A program made the position numbers and the translations under genes. From Tricholomella constricta (taxonomy: Eukaryota > Basidiomycota > Agaricomycetes > Agaricales > Lyophyllaceae), in the NCBI GenBank assembly GCA_013368375.1, contig JAACJP010000002.1:186001-250000 (forward strand): a stretch of 64,000 nucleotides of DNA. Direction: 5' to 3'. This document shows, piece by piece, positions 47,193-59,227 of the stretch (the first letter of the stretch is position 1; every line of letters starts with the position of its first letter). The notes beneath the pieces were generated by a model. It made no database searches and had not been told where the DNA came from. It saw nothing but the letters and a program-made list of their open reading frames with translations.

Positions 47193-47909
47193 GTTTGTCG
47201 TCTGGATCTTTTTTGACTTTCATCTTTGTGCATAATTAATGGTGTCTATCCTCTCTTAGAGATCCACAATATAGATGTAGGTATAGATAGACCTCAGGCT
47301 TGTTTCGTTTCTTTTCCTTCTTCCCTTCATACTAAGCCTGCTCACACCTATGTTGTACTATTACTCTCCTTGTGTACCTTGTTTCGTACCTTGTATTAAC
47401 AGCCTTCACATCGTGTTCGCATCGTGTTCTAACGTGCGTGCAAAAAACTAAAGTTGGATCTAAGGTATAATAAAGTCGACATAGGCACCGGCCGGTACCA
47501 AATCGTGCTCACAGACAGGATTTCCGGTCCCTGGTAGGAATGATGGACTTTGATTCCTTCCTTCGCCTTCCGCAGGGGCTGAGGCCGCGCACATGAGGAT
47601 CGTGCGTGATTCAGAGGGCTGGGTCTTCTTCACGACTTTTTTTTTTTCCTACAAAGCTCGTATTCTTGTTCATCTCATCCATCCTCGCTTCCATCTCCCT
47701 GATCTCCTTGTCCACCCACCCCTTCGACCAGGGTTTTCCTGCAGTGTTGCCTGCGGGCTACGCTCCCGTTTGTTCTCCCAAAGTCGTTCTCAAGGTTGAA
47801 GTGCCATTTACTTTACATAGAGAATGATGCATACAAGTGAACCTAGAGGAGAAGAGGCCCGTGTAAAAATAAAACCAAATATCCATGTCATGAAGCTCAT
47901 ATACCCAAT
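47193..47909. other. Intergenic
   Basis: 0.72 kb between the decayed gene and the retropepsin-like gene. It has a T-run near 47638-47648 and otherwise nothing recognisable. Confidence 0.4.
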
Positions 47910-49106
47910 TCAGGTTACGGTGACGATCTCCCCTCTCCCATCCTTCAAAATGACAAGCTCGCATTCCACCTTTTCGCCAGTGTCAAGACACACCACGTCA
48001 GTCGGGTCCGTACCGCTTGTCCTGATCTGCCGTTTCTCAAAAAAGGATCGGCCCAGCACCACGTCGAAATGGGGCTCCTCGGCCAGGAACACAGATATCA
48101 GTGTCGGCTGCTGTGGTTGATGCTTGGCCTGCGATTGTGGGGGTGCATCCGGGTGTGCATTGAAGGACGACGAGGGCGTGAGCGTGATGGGCCACGTTCC
48201 GATGTTGACAAGCCCGCCGTAGCCGTAGTGGCCTGGTGCAGCGTCCTTTGGGATGAAACCATGCTTGATGGCAAACTTGCGCGAGATGTAGACGTGTCGG
48301 TATCCCGCACGCAAAAGCATACGCACTAAGGCATTACAAAGTTTAAGGCAATCTTTGGAGGGAGGTAAATGAGCCTACCGTTCTGTACAGGCCCGATACT
48401 ACCCATGACTGTCCGGACACCATTCTCTCCGTGGAATTTCTCAAACTCCTTCTTGTGCCGGGGCATTGTAGCGTCCTCATTATCGTCCTCGTGACTGTGG
48501 TTCGTGCGCCGGCTGGCCTTTGTACGCTGGGACTTCTTGGAGCGCGTCGACGGCACTGGCGAAGCCCGGTGAGGATGTGGACGAAACAAGTAGTACGAGG
48601 GGTTGCGGTATGCAGGAGGCGACGGTAGGGGCGTGGCAGGGTTGTGGAGGTGCAGTGTCGGCGTGTGTGCAGGCGGGTGCGAGGATGTTGTGCTGCTTCC
48701 GGTTGCAGAAGGCGTGGGCGTCGGAGTAGCGGCTGCAGCTGCTGGCTGGTGTTGCCGCCATACAAAGATAGTGTAATCGGAATCTAAGTGATATGGTTTA
48801 TTGATGCAGGTCACTGGAAGGAGTTGAAACAAGGCGTGCCGTCATCAAGGTTCCATATTGAGTCGTTGAACTCGTATTTGAGCCACCCCGGACCTACGCG
48901 TTCCCCGTGGTAGGTGGTATGTGCCTTTCTACTGAGCGTATCATAAAGAGACTGTAGAGAGTCTTGCGTTACTGTTTCAAATGCGAAATGTCCAACGAGT
49001 TGAATGAAATGGACTGCGAAGTAAAGCCTTGGTGCTCACATGAATGTACAACGGCGAACGAGGAAGAAGGAGTATGGATATTGAGGATGGCAGGAGCAGC
49101 AGTCAT
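47910..49106 (-). CDS. Conserved fungal protein with retropepsin-like fold lacking the catalytic Asp
   Basis: The start is ATG 49106 (MTAAPAILNIHTPSS) and the stop at 47912-47910. The N-terminal part (LTQDSLQSLYDTLSRKAHT, LKYEFNDSIWNLDD, SDYTIFVWR) looks like a ubiquitin-like or PB1-like domain. A Pro/Ala/Thr-rich linker follows, then SIGPVQNVRMLLRAGYRHVY, ISRKFAIKHGFIPKD, YGYGGLVNIGTWPITL and HFDVVLGRSFFE. The last pieces fit the clan AA aspartic-protease fold, but the Asp-Thr/Ser-Gly triad is replaced by RAG, so no protease activity is expected. One intron (48839-48784) seems to start with GC. The layout loosely recalls Ddi1. Function is unknown. Confidence 0.6.
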
Positions 49107-49383
49107 CCGGGGAGGAGGTTTTGGTGGTGGTATGGAAACAAGAATTGTCTGTCAGCGCACACTCCGAAACAGTTTGGCTGGCCACCTGTTCGATCGATCA
49201 TAGATCTGCAACAGTCGTCATTGGCATTCCGAGTATCAGTTTTGTGCATTTGTAGCAACCAATATGAACGTAGCGTAGGTAAGTAATAGAGATACGAGGA
49301 AAAGTGCACAACAAAGCAAGCCAGGAAACTCCTCACTACCTCTAAACCACAAAGCGAAAAAGCATCAAAGCAAAGCCGTCCTA

Positions 49384-50550
49384 TTACTTTGGAATGTTCT
49401 CGCGAGCTTGCTGCCGGACTCGCCTCCTAAAATCGCGCAGAAAAGGTTCCGATTCGACGGAATGATACAGGGACGGGAGGATTTGCACTTACTCGTACGC
49501 GACTTTATCGTTTCTGGACAATGACATCACTAAAATGTCAGCAGGCATAGATTGCACAAGCCACGCACTTGAACATGGTGTACGCATCACTCTGTGCGGG
49601 GTCGTTCACGTTTGGATCATCCAAGAGATCCTGAATCCCTAGTAGGATCTGGGGGGCAGAAGGCGATATATAGTCGTCACCAATGAAAGGAAATCACAAA
49701 GCACACCTGTTTGATTGTGATAGCTGGCTTCCACGACTTCTCCTCGTCCAAAATAGACAGGCAGACCGTGCCGGAAGGGTAAACGTTCGGGTGGAAAAGT
49801 GGCGGCGTGAATTTACCTGCCAGCACAGCAAAACTGTCAGCGGTCTTAGGCCCATATAAACGAGATAAACAGGTGTTATACATTTGGGCGGCTTCGATGG
49901 GTAGTCTTTAGATTTGAAAGAGAGGAATTGGCAAAAGTCACTACTAGGACGGAGACATTGGGAACACACCTTCGGGAAAATTCATGACTAACTTGTAAAG
50001 CCCACCTTCCCATGGAGTCTGTCAGGTATAGTGCCGCACATCAGTGCCACGCACCGCGATCAGGCTCAAGAGACAGAACCAGAACCGACGAGAGCCCTCC
50101 AGAAAGACACGCGCCGGAAACGGAGTCGCCCTAGGAGAAACGGACGGTATGAAGACCAAGTATTGACGGGACGTACACTAGCTTTGCCAGGGATTCCGAC
50201 CTCCCACTCCATCAAGTTCATTGAGCCGTCTGACGCTTTGGAAGGTTTCGCGTAGAAGCCCTGAAGAGAAAATCGTCAGTTCTTGAACAGCATTAATATA
50301 AATGACCAAGGGTAGATGGGATGCGAGAAATTTTAGCATGCATGTGCGTCTCCACTCTCAATTCAGTTAGACCTATGCGTTGAAGAACGAAGTCTTTACG
50401 CGTGTGATGTCTCTAAATCCTTTCATAAAGTGGATGGGAAGCAAGGGGGCGAGGTTGGTGCTTGATCTAGAAGAATAAACTCACAAATGGGTGATCCTTC
50501 CGCCATTGCTTGCGCTCCTCTGCGAGCCGGGGCCTGCATATCCCAGACAT
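49384..50550 (-). CDS. UBC9: SUMO-conjugating enzyme Ubc9
   Basis: E2 enzyme that takes SUMO from the Aos1-Uba2 E1 and passes it to lysines in target proteins, mainly in the nucleus. The start is ATG 50550 ([16 protein letters not shown]) and the stop TAA 49386-49384. Exons join to give [62 protein letters not shown] (the active Cys is in GTVCLSI), [19 protein letters not shown] and the end [13 protein letters not shown]. At about 158 residues it matches the family size. It lies 171 bp downstream of the SAC phosphatase gene on the same strand. Confidence 0.92.
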
Positions 50551-50721
50551 GATTAGCGTGTGTGAACGTAGATATTCCGCGAGCTTCGTTGGCCACTGGC
50601 CGCGCTTAGATGACAGTAGTAGCCGCGATTAGTCAGCGATGTCCGGATTAAACATGTCCAATTAACTATCTAGGATCCTCACAAAAATACTATAGGGTAT
50701 ATCACAGGATATTCACGGCGA

Positions 50722-53700
50722 TTAGCCACCTAACCACAGCAACCGCTTTACACCATACTCCATCTTCGCGTACACACTGGTCATTCGCTGAGCTTCTGCC
50801 AAACTATAGCAGAGAAGCCATGATGCCATCGCAGTTAGTATGATTGCCCATCGTATTCACAAGTGGAAGGCATTACCTGACAACGTCCTCGCTCGTTACA
50901 AATTCGCCGTGAGCTCCCCCGATGTCCTCGCAAGCTCTGCGAATGCCATCAACAATCAAGTCTGCTGCTTCCCTGCAATTGGACGCCCCACTAAGCTCGT
51001 CTGCCGCCTCTGTGTACTCGAAATTTCCACCAGTGCTCGACTCTCTCCGTATCCGCGCAGGGTCGATGGGTAGAACTTTGAAAGCCGCAAACGTCGTTTC
51101 AGCTCCTGCAGCCAGAGTCGCGTTAGTGAGAATATTCGAGAGCATGGGGATTTTTGTGCGGTTGAGGCTTCGAGTCAGCATGGTCCCAGCAGACTGCCGT
51201 GTTGCCGCTAGACCAGACAGAGAAGGACGTGTTGTTGGGGCTAGTGGTGTGGCTTCAAGGCTGCTACGAACGGAATAGCTCGTTGCGCGTGTTACTTGAT
51301 TCGAATTATGCCAAGTGATAACAAATCCTGCATTTTGCAGTGGATCCTGACTGGCCTCTTCAAGCGGTGAAAGGATGTAGGCACCTGTTCCGCGTACATT
51401 ATGAGTCGCTGGAGAAAGTTTCGGGGGCACAACCCACCTTTACTTATTCCTATGATATCCCCAAGGGGGACGCGGGTATAAAGCTTGACCTTCTCCAGGG
51501 TATAATCATAGCTCTGCCAAACCCTTCGTCAGTTCTCTCAGAATTCGTCAGACTGGTTTATGGTGGCTTACGATGATGTACAAAGCTTTGACGGTCTATG
51601 TGGTATAATTGCCATGGTGAACAACTAACACTTTTCAAAGTCGATATCGCGAAATTGTCCTTACCAATAGAAGCACTTTCTCTTCGAACTTGTCCCCAAT
51701 TTTTGCATTCAACTCCTCGGGGGCAAAAAGAGTCCATCCAGATAGCAGCGGCTCGCCTTCAGGAAGCACGCGCGACACTGATGTCGCGATTGCCTCAGCT
51801 CGGATCTTGGACAGTCGAATCAGGTCGCGGGGATCCGTAGACTGAAGCTTTAGAAGGAACTCGGAAAACACGGAGACGGTCCGATAACCAAGCATAAAAT
51901 CGATGACGGCCTGCGAGAACCAGTCGCTGAAAGTCGAGGTGTATATCCTGATACAATTATGGTAGACCAATCATTTAAAACGATGGAAATCCTTACCTTG
52001 CAAGAGAGTTCACCCCATCGTTGAGCATTCCGCTAAGATCTCGTTTTCCAGTCCTGCAGTCGGATTTTAGCTCCTACGTGCAGAAATCAGGACTATGCTT
52101 AACATGCCTTGTGAAATCACCCTGTGAGCCATTAGGATGTTATGAATCAACTTTCTATAAAATTGCTAACACACCTTAAGCGCCGAGGTTCCTGAGCTGA
52201 AGCATGATCAGACGACTCGCAATCATTCAGGGAAACCAAAACTTACTAGGCACGACTGATCGCGTCACCATTGTTTGCCCAAACTTTTATCGGTGATTTT
52301 TGTCAATGTGTGGCGCAATAGAAATCCACGGTTCTCACCATCATTGAACACGATGCTGGTCTCTGTATGTCCCTCGCCTTGGGGGTTCAGGAGTGCGACT
52401 GCACCTAGCTGCTTATTTAGGACGTAGCGTGCGAATGCCGACTGTGCGCATGCAATTGTTGAAAAAGGTCAATCTCAAGATCATGTGAGGGTTACATACC
52501 TGCACGACGTTCGTCCTGTCTAAGCAGTCAATACAATTGACGCGGAAGACCCCCCTCTGCTGGGACATGATGGTGCTACCTGATATCCAAAGATAACTGT
52601 ACAAAACTGTCACTGAAAGGCCAAGAGCGATTGAAAGTGTATGTCACCCTTGCGCATCGAACGTCTTGTCCATGTTCTCGATCAGCTTTGAAATATTTTC
52701 GTATCTAATTTTAGCGTTCAGCGATGTAAGGCGGGTACTACTTCCTAAATTTGCGCACTTCATCCCTCTTGTTTCCGTGTGAAAATCGTATTCACAATAT
52801 CTGTGAAACTTGATTTAAAACTCCAAGGCACAAGTGGCAGCGATGCGGCCCTTACCTCGCGTCTTTAGAGTCTAGTTCCTGCATGTATTCCTTGAAACCC
52901 TGCGTTATTGGTCCCTCCTTCCCACTCTGTTCAGCGAGATTTAAAACGGTCTGTGTGACTTTAATAAGAGCTATTCTGTGTTGTAAAACAGGCTGGAGTC
53001 GTACATGGGGTCCATACAAGGGAACTGTCCTTTGAAAGTGCTTCTTGAGGACGTCGACATTCTGGGCATGCGTTCTGTCAGATGCGAGGAGTGGCGGCGG
53101 TTTTAAGCCATAGCCAGACTGAGTCCAGAAAAGCGGTACTATTTTTATCATCAGTACCCGTTCATCGCAGACAAGTGAAAGAATCGACAAACTTGAACCA
53201 CGAAGTTGGACGTAAGCAAAGATGTTCTCCACTCCCAGACGCTAGAAGCTTTTTTAGTTCAACGTCGTCAGAAAAAAAGGATTGGCTGCAAGAACCTCGA
53301 CCCGCATGATCGTTTCTGTCTCGACGAAGTTCGCCACATTGGCATCATCGTCGATACCTCGCCGCTGATAGCGCAGCCCTGCTCGATATCTCGATCGCCG
53401 AGATACAATTATATAGTCGACCAGTACGTCTTCGTCATGAGTGACAGGATCGGGGGGGATAACGAAGTGGGCAACTTGGTAGTATCCTTGCATTATGGGC
53501 AAGATGTACGAATGCAGCTATACATCCAGTGTTCAATCAAAATAATTGGAGGAATTATTGAGAGGTCTTACACCAGCATCTACAAATGGCTTTGACAGCC
53601 ACTCATTCCACCAAAAGCGTTTATCGACACGGCGCCAGAGAGGGAGCGTCGGGTTGGGCTCGCTCATCGGGCTGATCTTCGTTCCTTCGACCTCCGTATC

Positions 53701-55160
53701 TTCTGCTCGTGGAGTCCCAGACTCCGGAGGTGAGGGAAGGGCATCCAAATCGGCCAGAAGCGCGTGCTGCTTCTGCGATTTGGTTATCTGCTCTTGCTTG
53801 TGTTGCAAGGAACGCGTAATATCTGTCAAAACTTTTCAGAACGTTACCTGTAGATATAAATAGCTTAACAAGCTCACCAAAATTATACGCAAAGTACATC
53901 CCACCTCTCGTGAACTCTCTAACACACTCCCGTACAATCTTGTCCTCAAGCTCCGAATGCCTCTCCTCTGCTGACGCCGGAGGAGGGGCGGTGGCAGCCA
54001 ATATACTGTCCAAGACCACTGCAGGCTCTTCCTTCCCTTCTTGAATGACCTTATCAAGCGACTCTCGCTCAATCAACACGGTAGGAGGATGGGATACAGT
54101 CACAGGCTCCTCCGAATTTTCACTCGCAGATGGTGGAAGAGAGGTACGCTTCGAGAGACGACTCCAAAAAGAGAGTCGTTCCGCTAGCGTCTTCGCGACA
54201 GGAGAGCTTGCGATGGATTGCTCTGATGACGGCGTTGATAGGTCTGAGCAGGATGATTGTAGGGAGGAGGGCATGTCGGAGTTGTTGTAGACGTCTTTAC
54301 TGAAGGAGGGGGAGGTCGGAGTCATTAATTTGACTTCGTTGCTGGGAGAGAACTGAACACGAGGAGGTGAACGTGCTGGTTCGGGGGAGGATTGAGCGGG
54401 TGACTCCAAGTCTTCTGTTTCGGGGTCCTGTGGAGATGATACCGTGTCCGAGGTGGTGCTGGTAAGGATTGAAGGACGCGCAAGTAATGCATTTCTAGCG
54501 GCTAGCGTGTTTAAAGTGATCCTTGCTTTATCCTCAATAAGAGGAATTGCTGTAACGCCCTTGACCCCGTAAATCGTGTGGGACCCGTCGATAACTTGGT
54601 AGTACAGGCGTTCAGTTCACCGTTTCAAAGATGCTTCGAGTGAACACACCATTTCCTACTTCTGTTTTGGAAGTGATAACGAGCAGATATGAACCTTAAG
54701 GATGTAGAAAGTGATTAACTGGCAATACAAAGGACAGTCTGGAATCGAATTTATCTGCACCAGAGAATAGCTCCAAAACGCCAACGATCCCATAGACAAT
54801 CACGCTGTCAGCCCAGTCGAAATCTTCCGCGCCTGCAACGTCTACAACCTCCTTCACCTGCACAGATTTGCCCCATGCAACGCGGATGTGCGAGTTGGGT
54901 TTCTCTGTCTTGTGATCGTGTCCAGCAATATGTTGTCGAATGAGAAGCCCGTCCTGGGTGACCAACAACGCGAGATGGTCGTATGGGCATGGGTGCGGTA
55001 TAGGTGGAACGAGGTATTTGGGCTGAAGACCAACTGTGTGCGATACGATATGGCCAGGAGCAGCTGATCCCGGTGTCTGATTAGGCCCAAGTCCTACAAG
55101 CGTCTTCGGGATGGCTGCGAAAGGCTTCGAAGCCTGTACCTTTGCAAACAGACGCTTCAT
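50722..55160 (-). CDS. SAC-domain phosphoinositide phosphatase (Sac2/INPP5F-like)
   Basis: Removes phosphate from phosphoinositides on endosomal or plasma membranes. The start is ATG 55160 ([14 protein letters not shown]). The stop TAA 50724-50722 follows a final small exon ([18 protein letters not shown], then VKRLLWLGG). The SAC domain begins near [15 protein letters not shown], is interrupted by a long Ser/Pro-rich insert (53.6-54.5 kb), and contains [36 protein letters not shown] and the catalytic [15 protein letters not shown] (Cx5R(T) with the nucleophilic Cys). After it an hSac2-type domain ([26 protein letters not shown]) is recognisable. All catalytic residues are present. It has many short introns. 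The Sac2 rather than Sac1 assignment rests on the second domain and the lack of C-terminal membrane helices. Confidence 0.82.
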
Positions 55161-55548
55161 CGCCTTCTAGCCTACTTCGGGGATGTGTGAAGCAGTGGCA
55201 GGACGGTGATAACTAGGGGTACTGAATGGTCGTTAGTGAGCAAGTGCCAAGAAGGCCAGAGGTTCAAGTGACGTCTGACGCCAAGGATTTCTGATCCTGC
55301 TGACCCTGCGTGATATCCCCGCCTGTTCCTCGTTGTTGCCTCCACCAAGGCTACCACTTGCACACCACATACGGCACTACTGGGTCTTTACATTTCTATC
55401 ATCATAGTAACGTATCAACAACAACTAGTCTACCAGTAAAATGTCCTCTTAGGAAAAAGATATACAAGAGAAGCAAAGCGATAGCGATACACAGATTGAT
55501 GAAGGCGACGAGGAAGCTGAAATGACAAACACCCGTATCCGAGCCATA
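55161..55548. other. Intergenic
   Basis: 388 bp between the Zn2Cys6 stop and the SAC phosphatase start, both on the minus strand. No gene seen. Confidence 0.4.
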
Positions 55549-58500
55549 TCATGACGAATAACGAGGTAGGTTTTGCTCGCTTTCGGGCGCCAGTTGCATC
55601 GGGGTCTGTGCCGGAGGACGCTGTTGTTGCTGCTGTTGAAAGGCAGCTAAGCCATTCTGTTCCAACCCGTTCGTAGCAGTGGTAGCCCCTGCTGAGAAAC
55701 GGGAAAAGAAGGTATCCCACTGACCTAGAACCCGTCACAGCACCCCGTCAATCGCGAAAAGCAGTCGAAAGCGAAGAGAAACGCACCCCAGTCAAACATC
55801 CCTCCAGGAATCCCCTCTAAAAATCCATTATCCGTAAGCGCAAACTCCTGCAGTGTGGTCCCACCCTGTGGCCCATCTAATACGTTCATCAACTGTACGT
55901 TCCCTGGCGGCTGGGCCGGTATATTCATAGCCGGGTTCATATTCAGATAATTTCCCTGCCTCCGCCCAAGGGGCGTAAAATTGACCAACGGCGACGTCGA
56001 GGAGCCAACTCCCTGTGCGCTCTGCTGGTGTTGGTTCGCTGTAGAGCGAATCGCGGACGACATCGCAAGGCCGCGGTGCATGGGCGGAATGTTCGAAGAC
56101 GAGGGTGACGTTGCAGCGAGGTCATTAGGGAGGGGCGGCGCAAACGAAGAGGAGGTGGAGAGTAAAGACGCGCGATCACGGTCATTGAGAGCTGCAGGTG
56201 AGGAGATGGAAGAAGAAGACACGGCTGGCGCCGATGTCGCCTCACCTAAGTCAGAACCCGTTTCCGTCGAGTTGATGACCACTCCCGCCGGAATATCTTT
56301 GAAATCCCCTTCCCTCGCCGCCTGACCGTGCGCGATAAAGACCCCCCCACCAGGCCGTGTCGGGTCCTTCTTGTACTCTAGACCGACCGGCGGTTTTGCT
56401 GTCACCCCTCCAGTGGGGTTGAGTGCGGGTGCCTCCATTGGGAGGTGGGGGCCTTGAGTTGCCTCATACAAGAGGGCAATTATTTCCGCCGTCTGTTAGG
56501 TTGAAATCAAAAAGAACATGAGGGGAGAAATGGTCAGCAGCGTGTTTAGCCAGGCATTATGCAGCCCTTGTTCTAAGAATTGAGACCGGCCTTGCGTCTC
56601 GCCGACATGTGGTCAGGCGATATCGACCCTTCCCACCGCCGCACAGTATCCCTGAGCTTGCGTAGTTTCGCAGCAGCGTCGTCGTCCTTCCGTCGTGCCC
56701 AGGTGTGGTACTGTTAGTGATGTGTGAACACTCGTCATTCTGCGTTTATTATACCGAGGACGACTTACCTGGACCAATGCGCAGGAAGTGGCAGCATAGG
56801 CTACCAGCAACCACACATCATAAATTTGGTCATTCGCATCCAACCAATCTATAGACTCCCCAGTCAGAGTCACCAGGTTACTCCATTGCTCCACGGTAAG
56901 TCCGAACTTGAGATGCGCGGGACACGAATAGCTGATTCTCATGAAGACGCGCCAAAACATCATGCACACGCACGAATAGAGCAGGTGTAGAAGTCCTGGG
57001 AAAGCAGGGCCACGCGTGGGCGCGGATGCGAAGTGAGCTGCGCGATGCTCGATTACTATTGACATGCAACAGGACGTACCGGCATTCCGGGGTGTTTCTA
57101 TACCGTGGAACTTGAGGTGTTCAGGAAGACCTGCCTTCCAATTTTCGATGTCAGCTAGAAGAGCGTATAATATTTCGTCGGTGGTGAATGTCAGGCCAGA
57201 GGGGCTAGAAATGCCATCAATGATGGAAGTAACGTCAACGGAACCGGCGCTACCTATAGATGGTCTTCAGCACTTTCCCCAGAATGACGCTGAGGCGAAC
57301 TAGTTCGTCCATGTAAAGATCGCTGAGGTCACCGGATGATGGCAGACGTGCATCACAGTCTTGTACATCGATCATGTACGGGTGTCCATAAGTCAGGCTC
57401 GTCCTGTAAAAAGGGTCAGACTATGATTGGAGAGAGGGGAATTTTAACCAACCATCGATCGCTAATAACACAAGCTCCCCAGAGTCTTCGCCGCAGTTCA
57501 ATGTTCTGTTTGACCGACTCCGCCCGGTGTAGGCCAAGGTCTTGTGCCTGGACAAAAATAAACATCGCGACCGCAGGAGAAAAATAAAGCAAAAATATAC
57601 CATGCGGATGGCGGTGCCTAGTCGTATCCAAAGACCCGACAAAGCATTGGGGACAAACTGAGAATGGCAATCGGCCGTCATGCACAGAATTAACAGTGCC
57701 TGGACGTTCACGATCGTCGCAGTGGATAATACATCCTCCGCCTTGATGACATTATTCACTGCGTACCGAATCGAATCGAAAATCGCCTGCGGCACCTCCC
57801 TGCGAGCAGCAGCTACGAGACACATGGAATACAACAGGATGGGAGGGGGATTGGGCGTGGCAAGGAACTCAGCCTTGGTGACGACCGGCAGGATGGGGGC
57901 TACGTCCGTGAAGTATGCGTTTACCAGCTGCTCGATGATGTCTCGCTCGATGCGAAGCTCCACCGGCTTTGGATGGGCAAGCTGTGCTTCCTCACCGGCA
58001 GGCTTATGGACGGTGATGAGGCCATCACCCGACTTGCTGACCTCGAACCTGTGGTGGTATCGCAAGTCGTAATTTTCATAGATGCGTGACGAGATAGTGG
58101 CTTGAGAATGCAAAAGGTGAGTGGCCGAAGTCGGACCTAAACCGTCATATAAGACTGAACACGACAGAGGGGACCGAAGAAGGGCAACGGAGGTTGGGAG
58201 AAGGACATGGTACATACCGAATACACTGGAATGGGAGTCTGTCTGTGGGGGCGACACAGGTTTGCTGGGCTCCGTGCGCTCCTTCTCGGCGGACTCTTCC
58301 TCGAGCTTTTTCTTCTTAAAGCGAGTCTCTGTGATAGGAAGGAAGAATGTACATTCGAAACCATATTGTTTGCAATGTTGACAGGTGGGCGGGTCCTGCC
58401 ACGTGTATAAACAACCTGCGTAGGGAGGAGAAAAATCTTCATACCGCGTCCGGGAGGATGTCACAACGAATTTTACGGCTGCGACACGAATCGCAAGCTC

Positions 58501-59227
58501 GTTGCTAGAAAGGGGAGATAAATATAAAAAAATCATGACGGTGGTGGAATACTGCGCATACAGTCTTGGTGCGTTTCTTGAGATCGACCAAAGTTTGAGA
58601 ATGTTGCGGGGCAGTAGCTCGATGATCGCTGCCAGAAGCGCCTTCGTCGTCAGACTTGTCGCCCTTGCGCCCATCCCCGGTTGACTTTCGTTTCCTTTTA
58701 CTCCCCGATGCGGTAGACGGCATCTGGGCAGGGGAAGATACGCTTTGTGGCGTATCAGGCGCAGTACTTGAACGCGGGGCTTGCGGGTACATCATCATGG
58801 GCCCGGAATACTGGTACGGCGGATAGTAGTGCATCGGGTAGGCATACTGGTGGTGAGGCGGTGGCGGGCCCGGCACAGGCTGTCCGCTGGACGTAGGGGA
58901 TGCCTGAGGCGCGTACTGCTGGTGTGGGGGATACGGTGAGCCGTAGGGGGGATTCATGATGTGATACGGATGGGGAGGGGGATAGGGGAGAATGTGGCCC
59001 CTGGGGTGGGGTGGGGGGTAAGGTTGTGCTGATGGTTGACATGAGTGTGGGCAGAACAGCGGGACCGACGTGGACTTACGGGCAGCGGGGGGGATATCCT
59101 GTTTTTGAGGGAGTTTCCTCTGCCGGGGTTTCTTGGACGGCGGCTTGGTTGTTGTGGTCGGCTTAGGGGTCGGCGGCAGCGGCTGGGACGGCTGGGACGA
59201 GGGTGATGCACCGGGAGGAGTTGCCAT
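55549..59227 (-). CDS. Zn2Cys6 binuclear-cluster transcription factor
   Basis: The start is ATG 59227 (MATPPGASPSSQPSQ) and the stop TGA 55551-55549. The order is: a Pro/Tyr/His-rich head; a basic stretch (SGSKRKRKSTGDGRKG); the zinc cluster ACDSCRSRKIRCDILPDADP continuing PTCQHCKQYGFECTFF, with all six Cys and split by an intron; a linker; and a fungal-specific transcription-factor domain (FTDVAPILPVVTKAEF, LYSMCLVAAARREVP, AQDLGLHRAESVKQ, RRRLWGACVISDRW). A Ser-rich C-terminal activation-type region ends in a Gln run and NLPRYSS. The zinc cluster and middle domain place it among Gal4-type regulators with the AQDLGLHR box. It lies 35 kb from the cluster, so there is no reason to link the two. 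Targets are unknown. Confidence 0.82.
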
